This document shows, one piece after another, positions 48,108 through 60,720 of a stretch of DNA of 64,000 nucleotides. The notes under the pieces were generated by a model. It did not search any database and was not told the DNA's origin. It worked only from the letters and a program-made list of their open reading frames with translations. The stretch spans positions 108,870,485-108,934,484 of the forward strand of contig OZ023273.1 of NCBI GenBank assembly GCA_964007475.1, given 5' to 3'. A program made the position numbers and the translations under genes. Numbering within the stretch: the first letter of the stretch is position 1; every line of letters starts with the position of its first letter. This stretch comes from Hybos culiciformis. Its lineage: Eukaryota > Arthropoda > Insecta > Diptera > Hybotidae.

Positions 48108-49392
48108 TCTTTCAATTGTATGTGTGTTGTTAGTCGGATTTACAAATGCTGACTTGGTAATGTTTCCAGGTGCATGTCCTGCAATGCAATCATTACAAAC
48201 ACAATTTACAATAGTAAGTAATAGTTATAATTTTTACCCATAATATATTATATTTTATGTCATGCGTACAATATATAAAAAAAAGAGAACTTGAGGTCCT
48301 GAAATGCAATATTATGTCAATTTATTAACTTTATAAAAACATTTTAATCCCATTCGGTTTATTTTTTTATCTCAATACATAAATCTAACTGACATAACAT
48401 TATGGATAATTTTTTTAATATAATTTTAGTTCAACGGTAAAGTATGGTATGAAATAGCGGAAAATGCACTACCACCTGGTCAAAATTGCGGAAAGGTGAA
48501 TTATGATACATTTGTCTCGAATCGTAATTTAACCTATATCACTAGAACTTATGTCAATTCAACGTAAGGAAATTTTAATTTAAAATTAACATAAACTATT
48601 AAAGAACAAAAATTATAGAAATTGTCAAATTTTTAATAATATCTATAGTTCGATTTTTATGTTAAAATAATTTCAAATATGCGCTAAGTACAATAATCTG
48701 ATTCATGGTTTGAAGAACATTTAATTTGTTTAGAATTGGATAAATTTAAAAAGGTCGTTCTTTCGACCTAAGCAGTTTGGAATATCCATAAATTTACTTA
48801 ATATATAATAATAATTTACCATGTATATATAAAGTCGACGATGTACCCATTTCCAAGGTTGATTTTGTATTTGGATACCTTACAAAATATAATGAATTAT
48901 TACGTAATTATATAATCTTTTGGTTATTTAGGACTGGAGAGCTGCAAATCGCCCAAGGACAAATGGCTTTTCAGGAAAATGGAGGACCATTCAGTGTTAA
49001 TTTCGTTGGATATCCGGGTAATTTTATTATTTTTTCGAAATACAAACGACTATATAAATAATCTTTTTTTCATTTTGATTCACAGCCAATGGATTTTATT
49101 ATTTTCTTGACTATAATACAGCAATGAATTCTGCAACTTTCTGCATGTGCTTTGACTTGGGCAATGGATATTCAGGACGTAAATATATTAACAAAAATAA
49201 CATAAATTTTTACTATAAAAATTAATAAATTTAATTACTTTATTTTAAGTTATCGGTTGGATTGTCTTAGCAGATTTGCCAAATAATCGTCAATATTTAG
49301 AACCAGCAATTGCAAATGGAGCAAATGTGTTAGCAACTAAATGCAATATACCAGCCCCTGAAACTCTAAGAGTTGAACAAACATGTGAATGA
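48108..49392 (+). CDS. Lipocalin-like secreted protein, gene I (first exon not fixed)
   Basis: Exons 2-6 are clear: 48108-48213, 48430-48563, 48932-49017, 49086-49178 and 49250-49392. Exon 2 starts one base into a codon, so the missing first exon must end in phase 2 as in all other copies. Candidates are 47626-47636 (ATGAAACGTTA then GTATGT, 11 nt, but inside the GGTTC-rich repeat) and 47913-47944 (32 nt, donor GTGTGT). Signal peptide core LSIVCVLLVGFTNA, Cys in PGACPAMQ, FNGKVWYEIAEN, Cys in GQNCGKV, strand YYFLDYNTA...ATFCMCFDL with the extra Cys, partner Cys in TKCNIPAPE, and final VEQTCE. It is closest to gene F despite lying about 20 kb away. Intron 3 is longer than usual (368 nt). The poly(A) signal is at 49428. 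No clear TATA/TCAGT pair was found. Confidence 0.8.
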
Positions 49393-49773
49393 AATTGTGA
49401 AAGAAGATAATAATCATACAAAAAATTAATAAACAATTATGCAATTAAACATTTTTTTAATTTATATTTACCAGCGGTCCAAAAAAAATTATTTTACATA
49501 ATTTCTATTAGTGTGTTTCTCAAAAAAAAAAAAAAAATGCAACACACCATAAAACACTGACATCACTGGAATACATCTCTGCATAGACAGAATAGAAATA
49601 GATCATGAAAACACTAAAGTTTATTTTTACTGTTTACTACATTACCTTATCCAATAATTAGTTAAAATAGAGAAAGTTTAGATTTAAAATATAAAAAAAC
49701 CTTCAAAAACCATCTCTAAAAATTACAGTTATATTAAAAAAAAATTATGAAATACACAACTTACACATGAAGT

Positions 49774-50204
49774 CAGTGATGGACTTACGAATACGCACAC
49801 TAGGCTTGAGCCTAGGGCGGCAAATAATGGGCGGCAAATGTTCATAAAAATTATTTTTCGGCAATTGTATAAAAATATAAAACGTTAAAAACGAAAATAA
49901 ATTCATAAAGATTTTATTTAAGAGGACTTGCTCGGTCCAAAACATTTTTATCCCAAAATTTGATTGAAAAGCCGTTTTAGATTATTTTAAAGTTTAATTT
50001 AGAAAAAAATTTATAATCTCCGGACTGTTTCATTCTTTATAAAAGTATACAATTTTTAAGAACCGGTTAAAGCTATAAGAACTCGAAATGTCCTCAAAAT
50101 TATTTTTTTATGTCATGTTGAAATTAAATGTCTTTTTTAAATGTGTTTTTTTCGAAATTTTTTTAATTGTGCCTAAAGGCGGCTTATGTGTTAATCCGCC
50201 CCTG
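49774..50204. mobile_element. hAT MITE with 8-bp target duplication
   Basis: CATGAAGT occurs at 49766-49773 and 50205-50212 exactly at the ends of a 431-bp element. The left end is CAGTGATGGACTTACG and the right end, inverted, is CAGGGGCGGATTAACA. It has inner GGCGGCAAAT-type repeats and no ORF. Confidence 0.88.
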
Positions 50205-53200
50205 CATGAAGTGAAGAAACAATTCATATTATATTACTTATATTAAAATTAATAAGTATAAAATGTATATTTAAAATAATAGAAAAAATCTGTGAATTAG
50301 AATTAAGTTCCAAAACAAAAGCTTTGTATTTTTATTATTATTAATTTAAAAATATATTGAGTGCAAAATTATGATTCAAAAGCGGTTTTTAAGCATCTAC
50401 ATGGTATACCAATGAATTGTTTATTACTTTTTCCGATGACTTACATTTTATTGGTAGACTTCTTGTTTTTTTATAAGCTCATAGATTTTAAGTTTTTGTC
50501 TTAAGAGGATTTGGTAGAGATTTTTTTTTTTAATTTTATAAAGCTCAGATCTCTCATTTGTTTTCTTTCGAGTGCGGGAGAAAAAAAAAATACTGATTTT
50601 GCTACATAGCTTTAGTTTTTAGAAATTTCCTTCTTAAAAGTTATAAATTCTTTGGTTCAACCAAATGACTGAATATAGGATTGGATACACATTATATCAT
50701 CGAGCCCTACTCATTTTATCTCATGAGACAAATACTATTTTTTCAAATTTTTCAATTAAAAAAAACATTTTTAAACCTTCAAAAAAGCATTAAAATTTAA
50801 ATTAAAATAATAAATTTGTGTGAAAAAAGTTGTTCTTACGGTTATTATTCCAGAAATATCGTTGAAGAAACTCGTGTTTAGGTCACGACTTAAATTCGCT
50901 AAAGTCAGCTTTTAAAGCTGTGTAAAGAAACAAGTTTAATAACTTGAGGGTTTCCAGATTCCACGATATATTTTCAACATTTTCTTCAAAGTTAGTAAAT
51001 ACATATATTATATATTTTCAATTATTTTGTACACAATATGTAAGTAAAATAATAATATAATCTGTACGAGCTACAGCTAGATATTTAGAAAAAAATATAA
51101 TGCTCTGTATATGCCCGTTATTACGCAGTGGAAGTTAAAGTATTTTAAAACTTAACAGAAAAAGCGCCAGCTGTTATTGAAAGGCTAAAGCAATAAAATG
51201 ACAATGAATTCTATTTTTTGTCAGTGCTACCATACTTACACAAATACCGAAGTTACCAACCTACTTTGATTAAAATGCTGTAGTTAGTTGATTTTTATTT
51301 TTAATTTAATGTAGTCACAAGTTTTTCTTTCATTCTCTTATTTTGTAACTGCTATAAAATAAAGAATTAATGAAAGTATTGAGAGAAAGAAACCTGTCAC
51401 AAAACAGATTATTTATGAATAATAAACACCATAAAAGCAAAATATTATATTTCATTGTTCTATAAAAATTTTAATCACAAATTTCTTTTTATATTAACTC
51501 AAAAATGAAATTACTATAGAAAATTAATAAGTGTTGCCTTTGAAAAATTCCAAAATATGGCAACAATTTATAAATTTATTTTGGGATATTTTTTGGAGGG
51601 GAAATAATATAATTAAATTTTTTTATTTTTTTTTTTTTCAAGAGACGCAAAGAGAAAACTTTGCGTTTGCGACTTTTATATATTTTTTTATTATAATGTG
51701 CCATTTGATTGTCATTCCATTTTTATATGCTTTCATTTTTTAAATTAATTTCAATTGTGTTGGTTCTGTCGCGGAAAAAAAAACTATATAACGGTACAAA
51801 TAACATTAAAAGTCATAACAAAAACAAAAATTATAATTAGAAAAAAATTATAATTTTTTTTTTAATTTGCAAAAAAATAAAATAAAGAAATATAATTCTT
51901 ATACTTTTTAAATTTCATTAAATTTAATTCTTTTTTTTTTTCTGTTTTTCTCATTTTATGAAAATTTCGGGTTAATAAACTTTTTAAAAATATAATCTAA
52001 AATAAAAATAAAAAAAAAAAAAACTTAAAGTAATTTTTTTTTTAACAAAAACAAAAAAAAATTTGCAGGAAAAAAGATATTTTCTATTTATATATATATA
52101 CATATATAAAATAATAACGGTATTTACAATAATCCAAAAAAATTCTTTTTATTTTAGAAATTTATATTTTGATTTTCATTACAAAAGAAAATGCATAGAT
52201 TCGGCGGTGGTGGTGGGTACCTAAAATAATTTTCCCTTTATTTTGCTAAAATAAATAGAAAAGAAAAAAAAACTAAAATTTATTTTTGCTTGTTGGTTAA
52301 AAGGAAATTATTAAGCAAAAAAATTATTACAAGGATTTTAATTTGTTTTTATTTATTTATTTATTTTTTTTTTTTTCAATTTGGCACAACAATTAATAAA
52401 ATATATACTTAAAATTTCGTACTGAAAATAAAATATAAAAAAAAGTACAAAAAGTTACATAATTCAATTTATAATAATTTAAGGGAAAATTTTTCTCTGC
52501 TCATAACGCAATTTTGAATTTGTTTTTTTTTTTTTTTTGTCACCAGTTTGAAAATGCATTTTCTTTTCTTTTTTTTATTAACTTTGTAGACAGTTATCGT
52601 TTATATACAGAATTGTATTGCGATATACTAATTAAAATATTTGGACTATTGCATAAATACGTCATAAAAAGTCTTGAATTCTAATCTAAACTGGAATGTT
52701 CCAAAGTCTCAACAAAGCTTAAAACGAGTTTAATTAAATTTATGATCAATAAATCGGCAGAACATTATGAAGAGATCATTTTTTACCTTAACCCTATTAT
52801 ATATTCTCTCTTTGCAACAACTAAAGAGGAGGCCATTCCAGGAGGACTTATTACTGAACAAACTACGTGTGTATTTCTATATCTATACTGTTGTACCTTA
52901 AAAATTTTAAATTTTGTGATAAATTGAGCTTAATTATTTTAAAACCGATTTAAGTTGTTAATAGTCTTTATACCTTATTTTCACCAAAAGCAATTATTGT
53001 TTAACCCCATACCTAAGTCCTATGATTCAAACCTTGCGTTCACACGAAGAAAGTGGGACGTGAAAATTGGATTTGTGATAAAGTTGTTTGTTTTTTTGCT
53101 TTTTTTTTTTTTTTTTGCTTTTAGAATTATCTATTTTTTTTAACAAAATTATTATTATTATTTTAATTTGAATTTTTTAAAACCAACAAAAACCACCGAA

Positions 53201-53619
53201 AACCGTATATTTTTATTTTATAAACAACAAATTTATTATTGAAATAAATTGGCTAGCGAAGAATTGTTTTGCGATAAATTTGCCAAGTACCATTTTTTTA
53301 TAAAATTCCTGAATTGGCCCGATTGTAATACCAGAATGTTTTCTACAAGATTGAAAATTCGAGTTCAATCCGACAACGCTCATATGACTTGATCCATTTC
53401 GCTTTTAATCCCTTGTTGTATTAACGCCGTATTAGTCATATCACGTATTTTATAAAAATTATTCTTTTCTTTAAAAATATGTAGCTTATAATGTCAATTT
53501 TAGACTTCTTTTATTTCTTTGTTTTTTCCTTAAATATTCTTTCTCAATTGCAAGAGCTAATAGTTCCCTAGAAAGTTAAGTTCTCTTTATTTCATGTTTC
53601 TGCCCTGTACAATTGGCAG

Positions 53620-53717
53620 GAAACTATATAAGAAACCACCAGCAAAAGAAATTTATTTCGGAGGTTGCCTAGGTCTACCACTATTATGGAATATCAACCT
53701 CGACGGGATTGTATCAG
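53620..53717 (+). other. Isolated exon-like island
   Basis: A pyrimidine-rich acceptor ending GGCAG at 53619 opens a frame reading KLYKKPPAKEIYFGG then CLGLPLLWNINLDGIVS, and a GT follows at 53718. Y-F-G-G-x(3)-L-P-x-L-W-x-I-N resembles the first membrane segment of the gamma-secretase subunit PEN-2, one residue shorter. No matching upstream or downstream exon was found, so this is at best a fragment and may be chance. Confidence 0.2.
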
Positions 53718-56700
53718 GTTGTATTTACCTAACAATACTTAATTTTAATTAAATATCTATTCATATAATTACATAAAATAATTATGATAATAATTGATAA
53801 AATCAAATTATATTGCACATACTTTTTTTTTTGTAATTTTTAATTTTTGCATTAGGCTGAAATATCATAACAATTTTTTTTTGTTTTCTAAATCTAGATA
53901 ATAATTTTCTATATTTCGCTGCGCTTGAAATTTTTGTTAATTAATCATAAAACAAAAATTAAAACATTATTACATGAAGCATAACTTTTGTTTTTATTAA
54001 TAAAATACAAAACAAAAAAAAATCATAAATAAAATGTATTAAGTACTAGAGTTGCTGTTATAATTAAAAGTTAAAAAAATAACATATATTTAGTGATAAT
54101 ATTAGCTACATAATAATTTATGTAATTTGATTACATAAACATAAAGCATTAAAATTAAGAAAAAGTAAAAGTGTGAATAAAAAGTAAAGTTACCTACAAA
54201 AAATAAAAAAAAAAATTAAAAACAAAAATAAAAAAATTTAATTTATCAAAAATTGATTTGAAATTTCAACATTTTTTTAAATTTATCATCACAGGTAAGA
54301 CGGAATAGAAATTTAGGTATTACATATTTAGTAAATAACAGCGTATATTAAGTACACTAGCAATTCTGCAGTAAAAAAGGCTGCTACCACTTTTTTGAAC
54401 TATTTTTAATGAAATTATTTTCTTTAATTTGGAGCAACAAAAATGTACAATTTTTACTTCGTTCTTATTTATTATTTGATTTACAAATAATTTATTTCAA
54501 AGAATTCAAGAACGATAAAAATTATTATAAGAACTCCGGTTTCATACTATTTTTTTTTATCAATTTCAAGGTTGTGTATTTTTTTTGTTTGTTTACAATA
54601 TAAACAAACATTAAAGCAAAAAATATAACAATCCTATTTTAAGAAATTGAAAAAAAGAATTTATAAAGAATCTTTTATTTATTTATGTTAAAAAATATTA
54701 CCAGGTATAGTACCTAGATAACATTATGTTTGAGATATACATTAAGTATATATAGTGAAAATTAAGAGAAATAATAAATAATAAATAACTAGACATACTA
54801 CATTGTCGCCGATCGGACCTGAGAAGCAATTGGCAGCAAATTAAACAAATTTACCAGATTAAACAAATGTTTACAATATTCATTATATTGGGCTTCATGG
54901 AATTTTAATTTTATTTGGGATAAGTACGAGATTAAAACTATTTCAATGAAAATGATATAAAATGATTGAACTTCACTAATTATAACTTTTTAGGTAAAGA
55001 TAATTTAGATTTTTTTCAACTTACAAATTTAGTTTACATAAATCCCTGACAAAGGCCAGATATTTATGTGTAGCGAACGTTAAAATAATACATTACTGCT
55101 GAGTTTAGACACCTTTTGAAGATGAGAAGTTAGAAATGTAGTTAGAAATGAAGATGAGAAGTTAGAAATGTTGAATTAAACATATTATATACAATATATT
55201 ATAAAACAATATACAATATAAACTTATATGTGGTTAATTTTGACTTCATAATGGTGTAGTCAATAATCTCATTAACTTTATCATAAATTTCTTTATTTTG
55301 CATTTTTACAATTTTTAATTATACTTATATAGTTTATGATTTCAAACTAAGTATAGTAAATATTATAATGATTTTCAAATTTTAGCAAGTTTGTCTTATA
55401 TGCTCGACGGTAATCATTAAATATTTTAACATAATGCAATTATTATTATATTTTGATTTAAATAATCAAAGAAAAATTTATTTTATAAAAGTAAGTATAA
55501 ATATGTTTGTGCTGTTACAATATAAGAATTTAAGAAACTGCCGAGCGTTAAGATAAAAAAAGCTAATTTATATATGAATACAATATATCAAAATGTATTT
55601 CACCAAATTTAAATGAAACATTTTGGATTATTATTGCATTCTTATTTTGAACGAAAAAATAAAATTACTATTTATGAAGTTGTGGGCGGTTGCAACTTTT
55701 TATATTTATATTTTTGTTTATTTATTATAAGTTGTGACTAAAAAAAAAATCAATATTATTTATTAAATTCTTTCCTAAGCTGACTAAAAAAAACAATAAA
55801 AGAAAATTTTCTCTTGTTACCAACTGAAAAAAAAAAATTGGAAAAAACAAATAAAAGTGTAAATATATGTATACAAGTTAAATTACCTATACACGTTCAA
55901 TAAACTAATATTTTTCTTTTAAAAAAAAATTATAATTAATATTTGGTTTTCTGGTACAAGTGGTTAGATTTTTTTTAGGTGAATCTCTGAAAGAACTTCT
56001 TTGAAAAATTGAAGGAAATTGAATTGAATAAATTGTCTTTTTAATCAATTTAAACATTATAAATCGATTCGGTGTTCAATAAATTTTTTTATTAACATTT
56101 CGGGATATCCCCTGATACAATTTAATTTTAATCGACTGCTTTGGCATATGATGATAAAGGTTTGACCGAGGGTTTCGAAGACTATACAGGATAGGCATAT
56201 ACCACCTTAAGGCAAAAACATTTTTATATAAAACATTTTATAAAAATTTTTGTATCCACATCGTAAATCTGTTGTACACGAATGCACGTGAGAATTAAAT
56301 ATTTTTGATTTTATTTGTATGAAATCTATTTGAAAAAGATTTATCTCGAAACAATATAAGGAAGGTCAGAAATAAATGCTAGTTTAAGAAAATATACACC
56401 TAATCTAATGATTTAGGAAATTAAATTACTTATCAAATTTAAATTTTTTTAATTTAATTTAATTTGTGAAGAACTTACATATGAAAATATACTTATTCGT
56501 ATATAATATTTAATATATATTATACTTGAGTTAACAAGAAACAGAAATATTACTAATAGATACAAAGTTGTCATTAATATCACAATAATAGTTACTAAAA
56601 TTACCATTTTACTCACTTTAAAATTACTATTTAAAATTCTCTAATATAAGTATAAGTGTAGTTATTTTTAAAATATTCAAATCATTTGTTAATGATATAA

Positions 56701-57252
56701 ATCCTGTCATTGACAGTTTAAAAAATATATATGGTTTTGTGGTAAATTAAATGATTTTCACAAAAATACGAAAATGTGTAACAGACTTTCATTTTTTGGT
56801 TTTTTCTTTTATTGCTTTCATTTTCTAAATTTAAGATTCTATAAGCGTTTAAAAGAAATAAATTATGATTTATGAAACAAAAAAAAAATCATCATCAAAG
56901 TTTATTTTTTCTTTCGATAGAACACGATTTTCATCAAAAATTATTATTATTATATATACCGTATGTACTTTATTTTTTGTTGCTTTTATTTTGATTAAAA
57001 ATAATAATAATAATAATATAAAGAAAACTGCTTTAAATTCAAATAACGAAACCCACGCGCATCAATACAAAAGGAATTTTCCTTGAAAACATAATATCAG
57101 TCGCAGTGATGTAAAAAAAAAAAAGGATTTTCTTTTCACTTAGAATATAAGTATATAAATAGTCAATCTTATAATCCAAATAGTAATAAGTTAAATGATC
57201 CTTCGTCAACATAATATTTTCACATATGTTTTTATAATCTTAAAAGAAGGAT

Positions 57253-57424
57253 GATAATTATATTATTATTAATTTAATTATCAAGAAATTTACTATAAAT
57301 ATAATTATATTGGAACTGAACTAAATATTATGTAAATTTCTTGATAATTTAATTAATAATAATATAATTATCAAGAAATTTACATAATATTTAGTTCAGT
57401 TCCAATATAATTATATTTATAGTT
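57253..57424. repeat. Long palindrome with an extra half-arm
   Basis: 57292-57422 folds on itself with arms of about 58 bp (ACTATAAATATAATTATATT and onward, mirrored at the right end). The inner part of the arm occurs a third time at 57256-57291. There is no ORF. It could be a MITE or a replication-slippage product. Confidence 0.85.
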
Positions 57425-60375
57425 TTAAGGTCTCCAATATAGATTTCCAACTGTAATTATCCGTTTAGAAACCCAAAAGGAATAATTTATTATTTCATCT
57501 TTTTTCATATATAGTAAGTCCAACAGCGGATATTTAATCTAATAACTTCCAGAAAGTTTTGACATATACAGTTAAACATTTATGGATGTAAAAATATTGA
57601 AACTTCAGACTTACATAAATATTTGTGACATTTTTTCTGCGTCAACAAACAAAATCTTAAATATTTCAATGTGAAATTTAAAAGAAAATAAAATAGCATA
57701 AAAATCAATAACACAGAAAACGAAAAACAAAAACAATTCTCAAGGATTTGTTTTTTCTTTTTTTTCCTAAATAAACTAACTATGTATATATAATGCAAAC
57801 AAAATAAAGGAATGAATCCCTTATGAAAAGCAAAAATATAACCTCCCCCAATGGATTAAAAAGTGAAAATTGAACGCAAAAAAAAAAATAAAAACGAACA
57901 AAAAAAATAATAATATAATAACAAAGCAATATGAATGGGGAAAAGTCTCTGGAAAAGTCAAAAAAAAAAAAAAAAAGAAGAAAAAAGTATGTATTTTGTT
58001 TTTCTGTTTATTATCAATGAAAAATCCTTTTAATTTTATATTACGTCTGGCTTGGTGTTTTAATTTAGAAAAAAAAATAAAAATAATTATAAATTATGAA
58101 AAACAACGCATTTCGCATTATTTTTTCAAAAAAAAAACAAAAAACACGTAACACCAGACACAAAATAAATTAAAAATGAGCATAAAAAAAAGTAATTTGG
58201 GAATTTATATAATATCAAATATATAATAAAGAAAAATTTGATAATTAAAGGGAAAATTTTTATTGCGTAATCTTCTTCCTATATATATGTATACATTATA
58301 ACGCTAAGATTAAATGATGTAAATATATTTTTTTTATTTGTCTTTTTGATTTTTAACTATAATTAATGTATGTAGAATATAGAAGACTGATGCAGTATTT
58401 TCTGTATTATATAAATTAAAAATTATTGTACTTAAATGTCATTTTTTGGAACTGTATACCAAAAATGTCAATTAATGAATTAATGAATTTCAATTTTTCT
58501 CTCAAAACCACATTTATCTGCAAAGTACATTCAGTTTCAACTAAGGAAACCACATTGTGATTACAGATATCTAAAAATTTTTAAATTTCATTTTGTTATG
58601 ATATTATTTTGTAAAAATTTTAACTCAAATTATTTTATTTCACAAGAAATTAAAATGTGTACCAACTTGATATTCCGAATCGAAGTATATTGGTTTTTGT
58701 TGTGTATCTAATTTCATGTGAATTTTTCAAATTTCTAAATTTTCTATTCTAATTTGTCTTATCATCAAGATATCACATTTTGATTTATTTTCGACTAAAA
58801 GTAAATATAAATACTATTGACTAATAATTGAATAAGTTTTGCAATAGATTTCACAAACTATTTAATTACGTTTCATTTTTTCGAAAATTTTCTTTCTCGA
58901 ACATTCTTCAGTTTTCTATACACAACAAACTATTTGCACAACTATATTTGAACTATTTTAGTTTTAAATTATTGTCTTCTTTATTTAGTAGTCTGTTTTA
59001 GGCAGAAAACTCGTAGGAATAGCATATTTGATTTCCGCAAATATTTATATACATTGCAGTTCCAAAATGAAAAAGAAAAAAAATTGATACTGCAGTAGCC
59101 AATGTATAAAATTTTATTGTTTCATAAAATGAGCTGAAATAACTTTAACAAAAATATGAAAAAATTTCATAAGTACATAAAAATTTGTTTTCTTAAAAAA
59201 AAAATTTTCATTTCGTACCAAATTTTTGTGGAATAAAAAAAAAATTTAATTTAGTTAGTTTTTTTTTTTTATGTTAAATATTTATGTATTTTAACGACCC
59301 CAAAAAAGCTTTTTGAAGAACATCAGCGCCGAGTTTAACGATCTGTAGATAAATTTTCTTTCTAAGATATTATTCCAGCAAATATGTAAAAAAGAAAAAA
59401 AAGAATAACGCACTCAGAGTAAATCAAGGTATATATAAAGTAAATAATAAATTATTTCAGCATATTTTTACGAATGTAGGTATAACTTTAGCTTATTAAT
59501 TGAGATCAGGTTTTTTTTAAATATAATTTTTATTAAATTGTTTTTTTTTTATTTCTCTTTCTTTGTGTATTTGTAACGACAAAATCCATAAAAGCTTTTT
59601 TGTTTTCATAAAACCTTTGTTATTTTTTTTTCTATGTTTAATTATATGTATATTATATACATATATGTATATAATATATTTCATTTTACTCCCACATGTT
59701 TTCAATTGAAAGTATCTTAGAAAAACAGCTGATTTTAATATTTCTGTTTATTATTATTTCTATTCAGAGTATTTCTCTCTGTAGTATAGGTATATTATAT
59801 TAAACAGATTTCTCCGAATATGAAAAAATTTCCCTATTAAACATATGTTAATTTTTTACTTGAATTTAAAAATCTCTATGTAAATGATTTTTTTTTTTTT
59901 TTACTTCACATAAACATTAAATATTCCCCATTTTTTTCAGAATATTTTTTTTTTCATGAAAATTCTGTCTCTTTTTGTGTCAGCATAAAAAAAAAAAAGA
60001 ATAAAGTTGCGCTCTCTTTTTGGTAACATAAACGAAAACAAGTTCGTACATTAAACATTATTATATATACCGAAAAAAAAACCAGTTAAAAATAAAATTA
60101 GAAAAATCATTTATAAAAATTGCAATTTCCCTTTCCTCTCAAATTATCTTATATATACTTAAATGATTATTTTGTTTCGTTCCATCCATGTCTCTTCAAA
60201 AAATAAAAATTCTTTGTTTTTTTATCTCGTTTATCTTATTTTTTGTAATTCATTCGTCATACATTATGTCTATAAAATCTTATAGATAGTATAATATATA
60301 GATATGATATGACACTAAATATTTTTCTTTGTTATTTTTATACATGCATATATTTATGTAAAGCGGTGAAATTTA

Positions 60376-60720
60376 ATGTTGATACTTAAACTCAAAACAG
60401 GTGGGCAATTCAAACATCTACTAGCTCGAAAAATAATTTCATTGCTATTCTATAAAAGAAATAAGAGAACCACCAGCACACTAATTCGAAAAGTTATTAT
60501 TGACGTATACTACAGGCAGATACAATGGATAGCACTGAAGACTATGCTGTTATTGAATTATGATACGTATTGAAAAACAAAATTAAATGATATGAACGCA
60601 ATGTTAAAACTTTTAAATTGAAATCTAACGAAACGTATAAATCTTTTGTTATTGAACTGCGCGCACAATTTTATTCTATAATTAAAAATTTTTTTACAGT
60701 GTACATTCAAAAACAAATAT
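60376..60720 (+). other. Possible LTR-retrotransposon gag relic
   Basis: About 60599-60690 reads RNVKTFKLKSNETYKSFVIE then LRAQFYS, which follows the F-x(4-8)-E-x-Y-x-x-F-x(3)-L-R spacing of Gypsy/BEL gag capsid regions. Upstream codons are out of frame or stopped. There are no LTRs or other retroelement parts nearby. This is a weak call based on one motif. Confidence 0.2.

Noticed and set aside
52742..52927. C-terminal exon of a rhodopsin-like receptor because of LNPIIYSLF
   Set aside because: The preceding residues are too polar for a seventh membrane helix and no other receptor segment was found.
57870..58151. Lysine-rich 93-codon frame
   Set aside because: Poly-A tracts translated as Lys/Asn; no splice or promoter signal.
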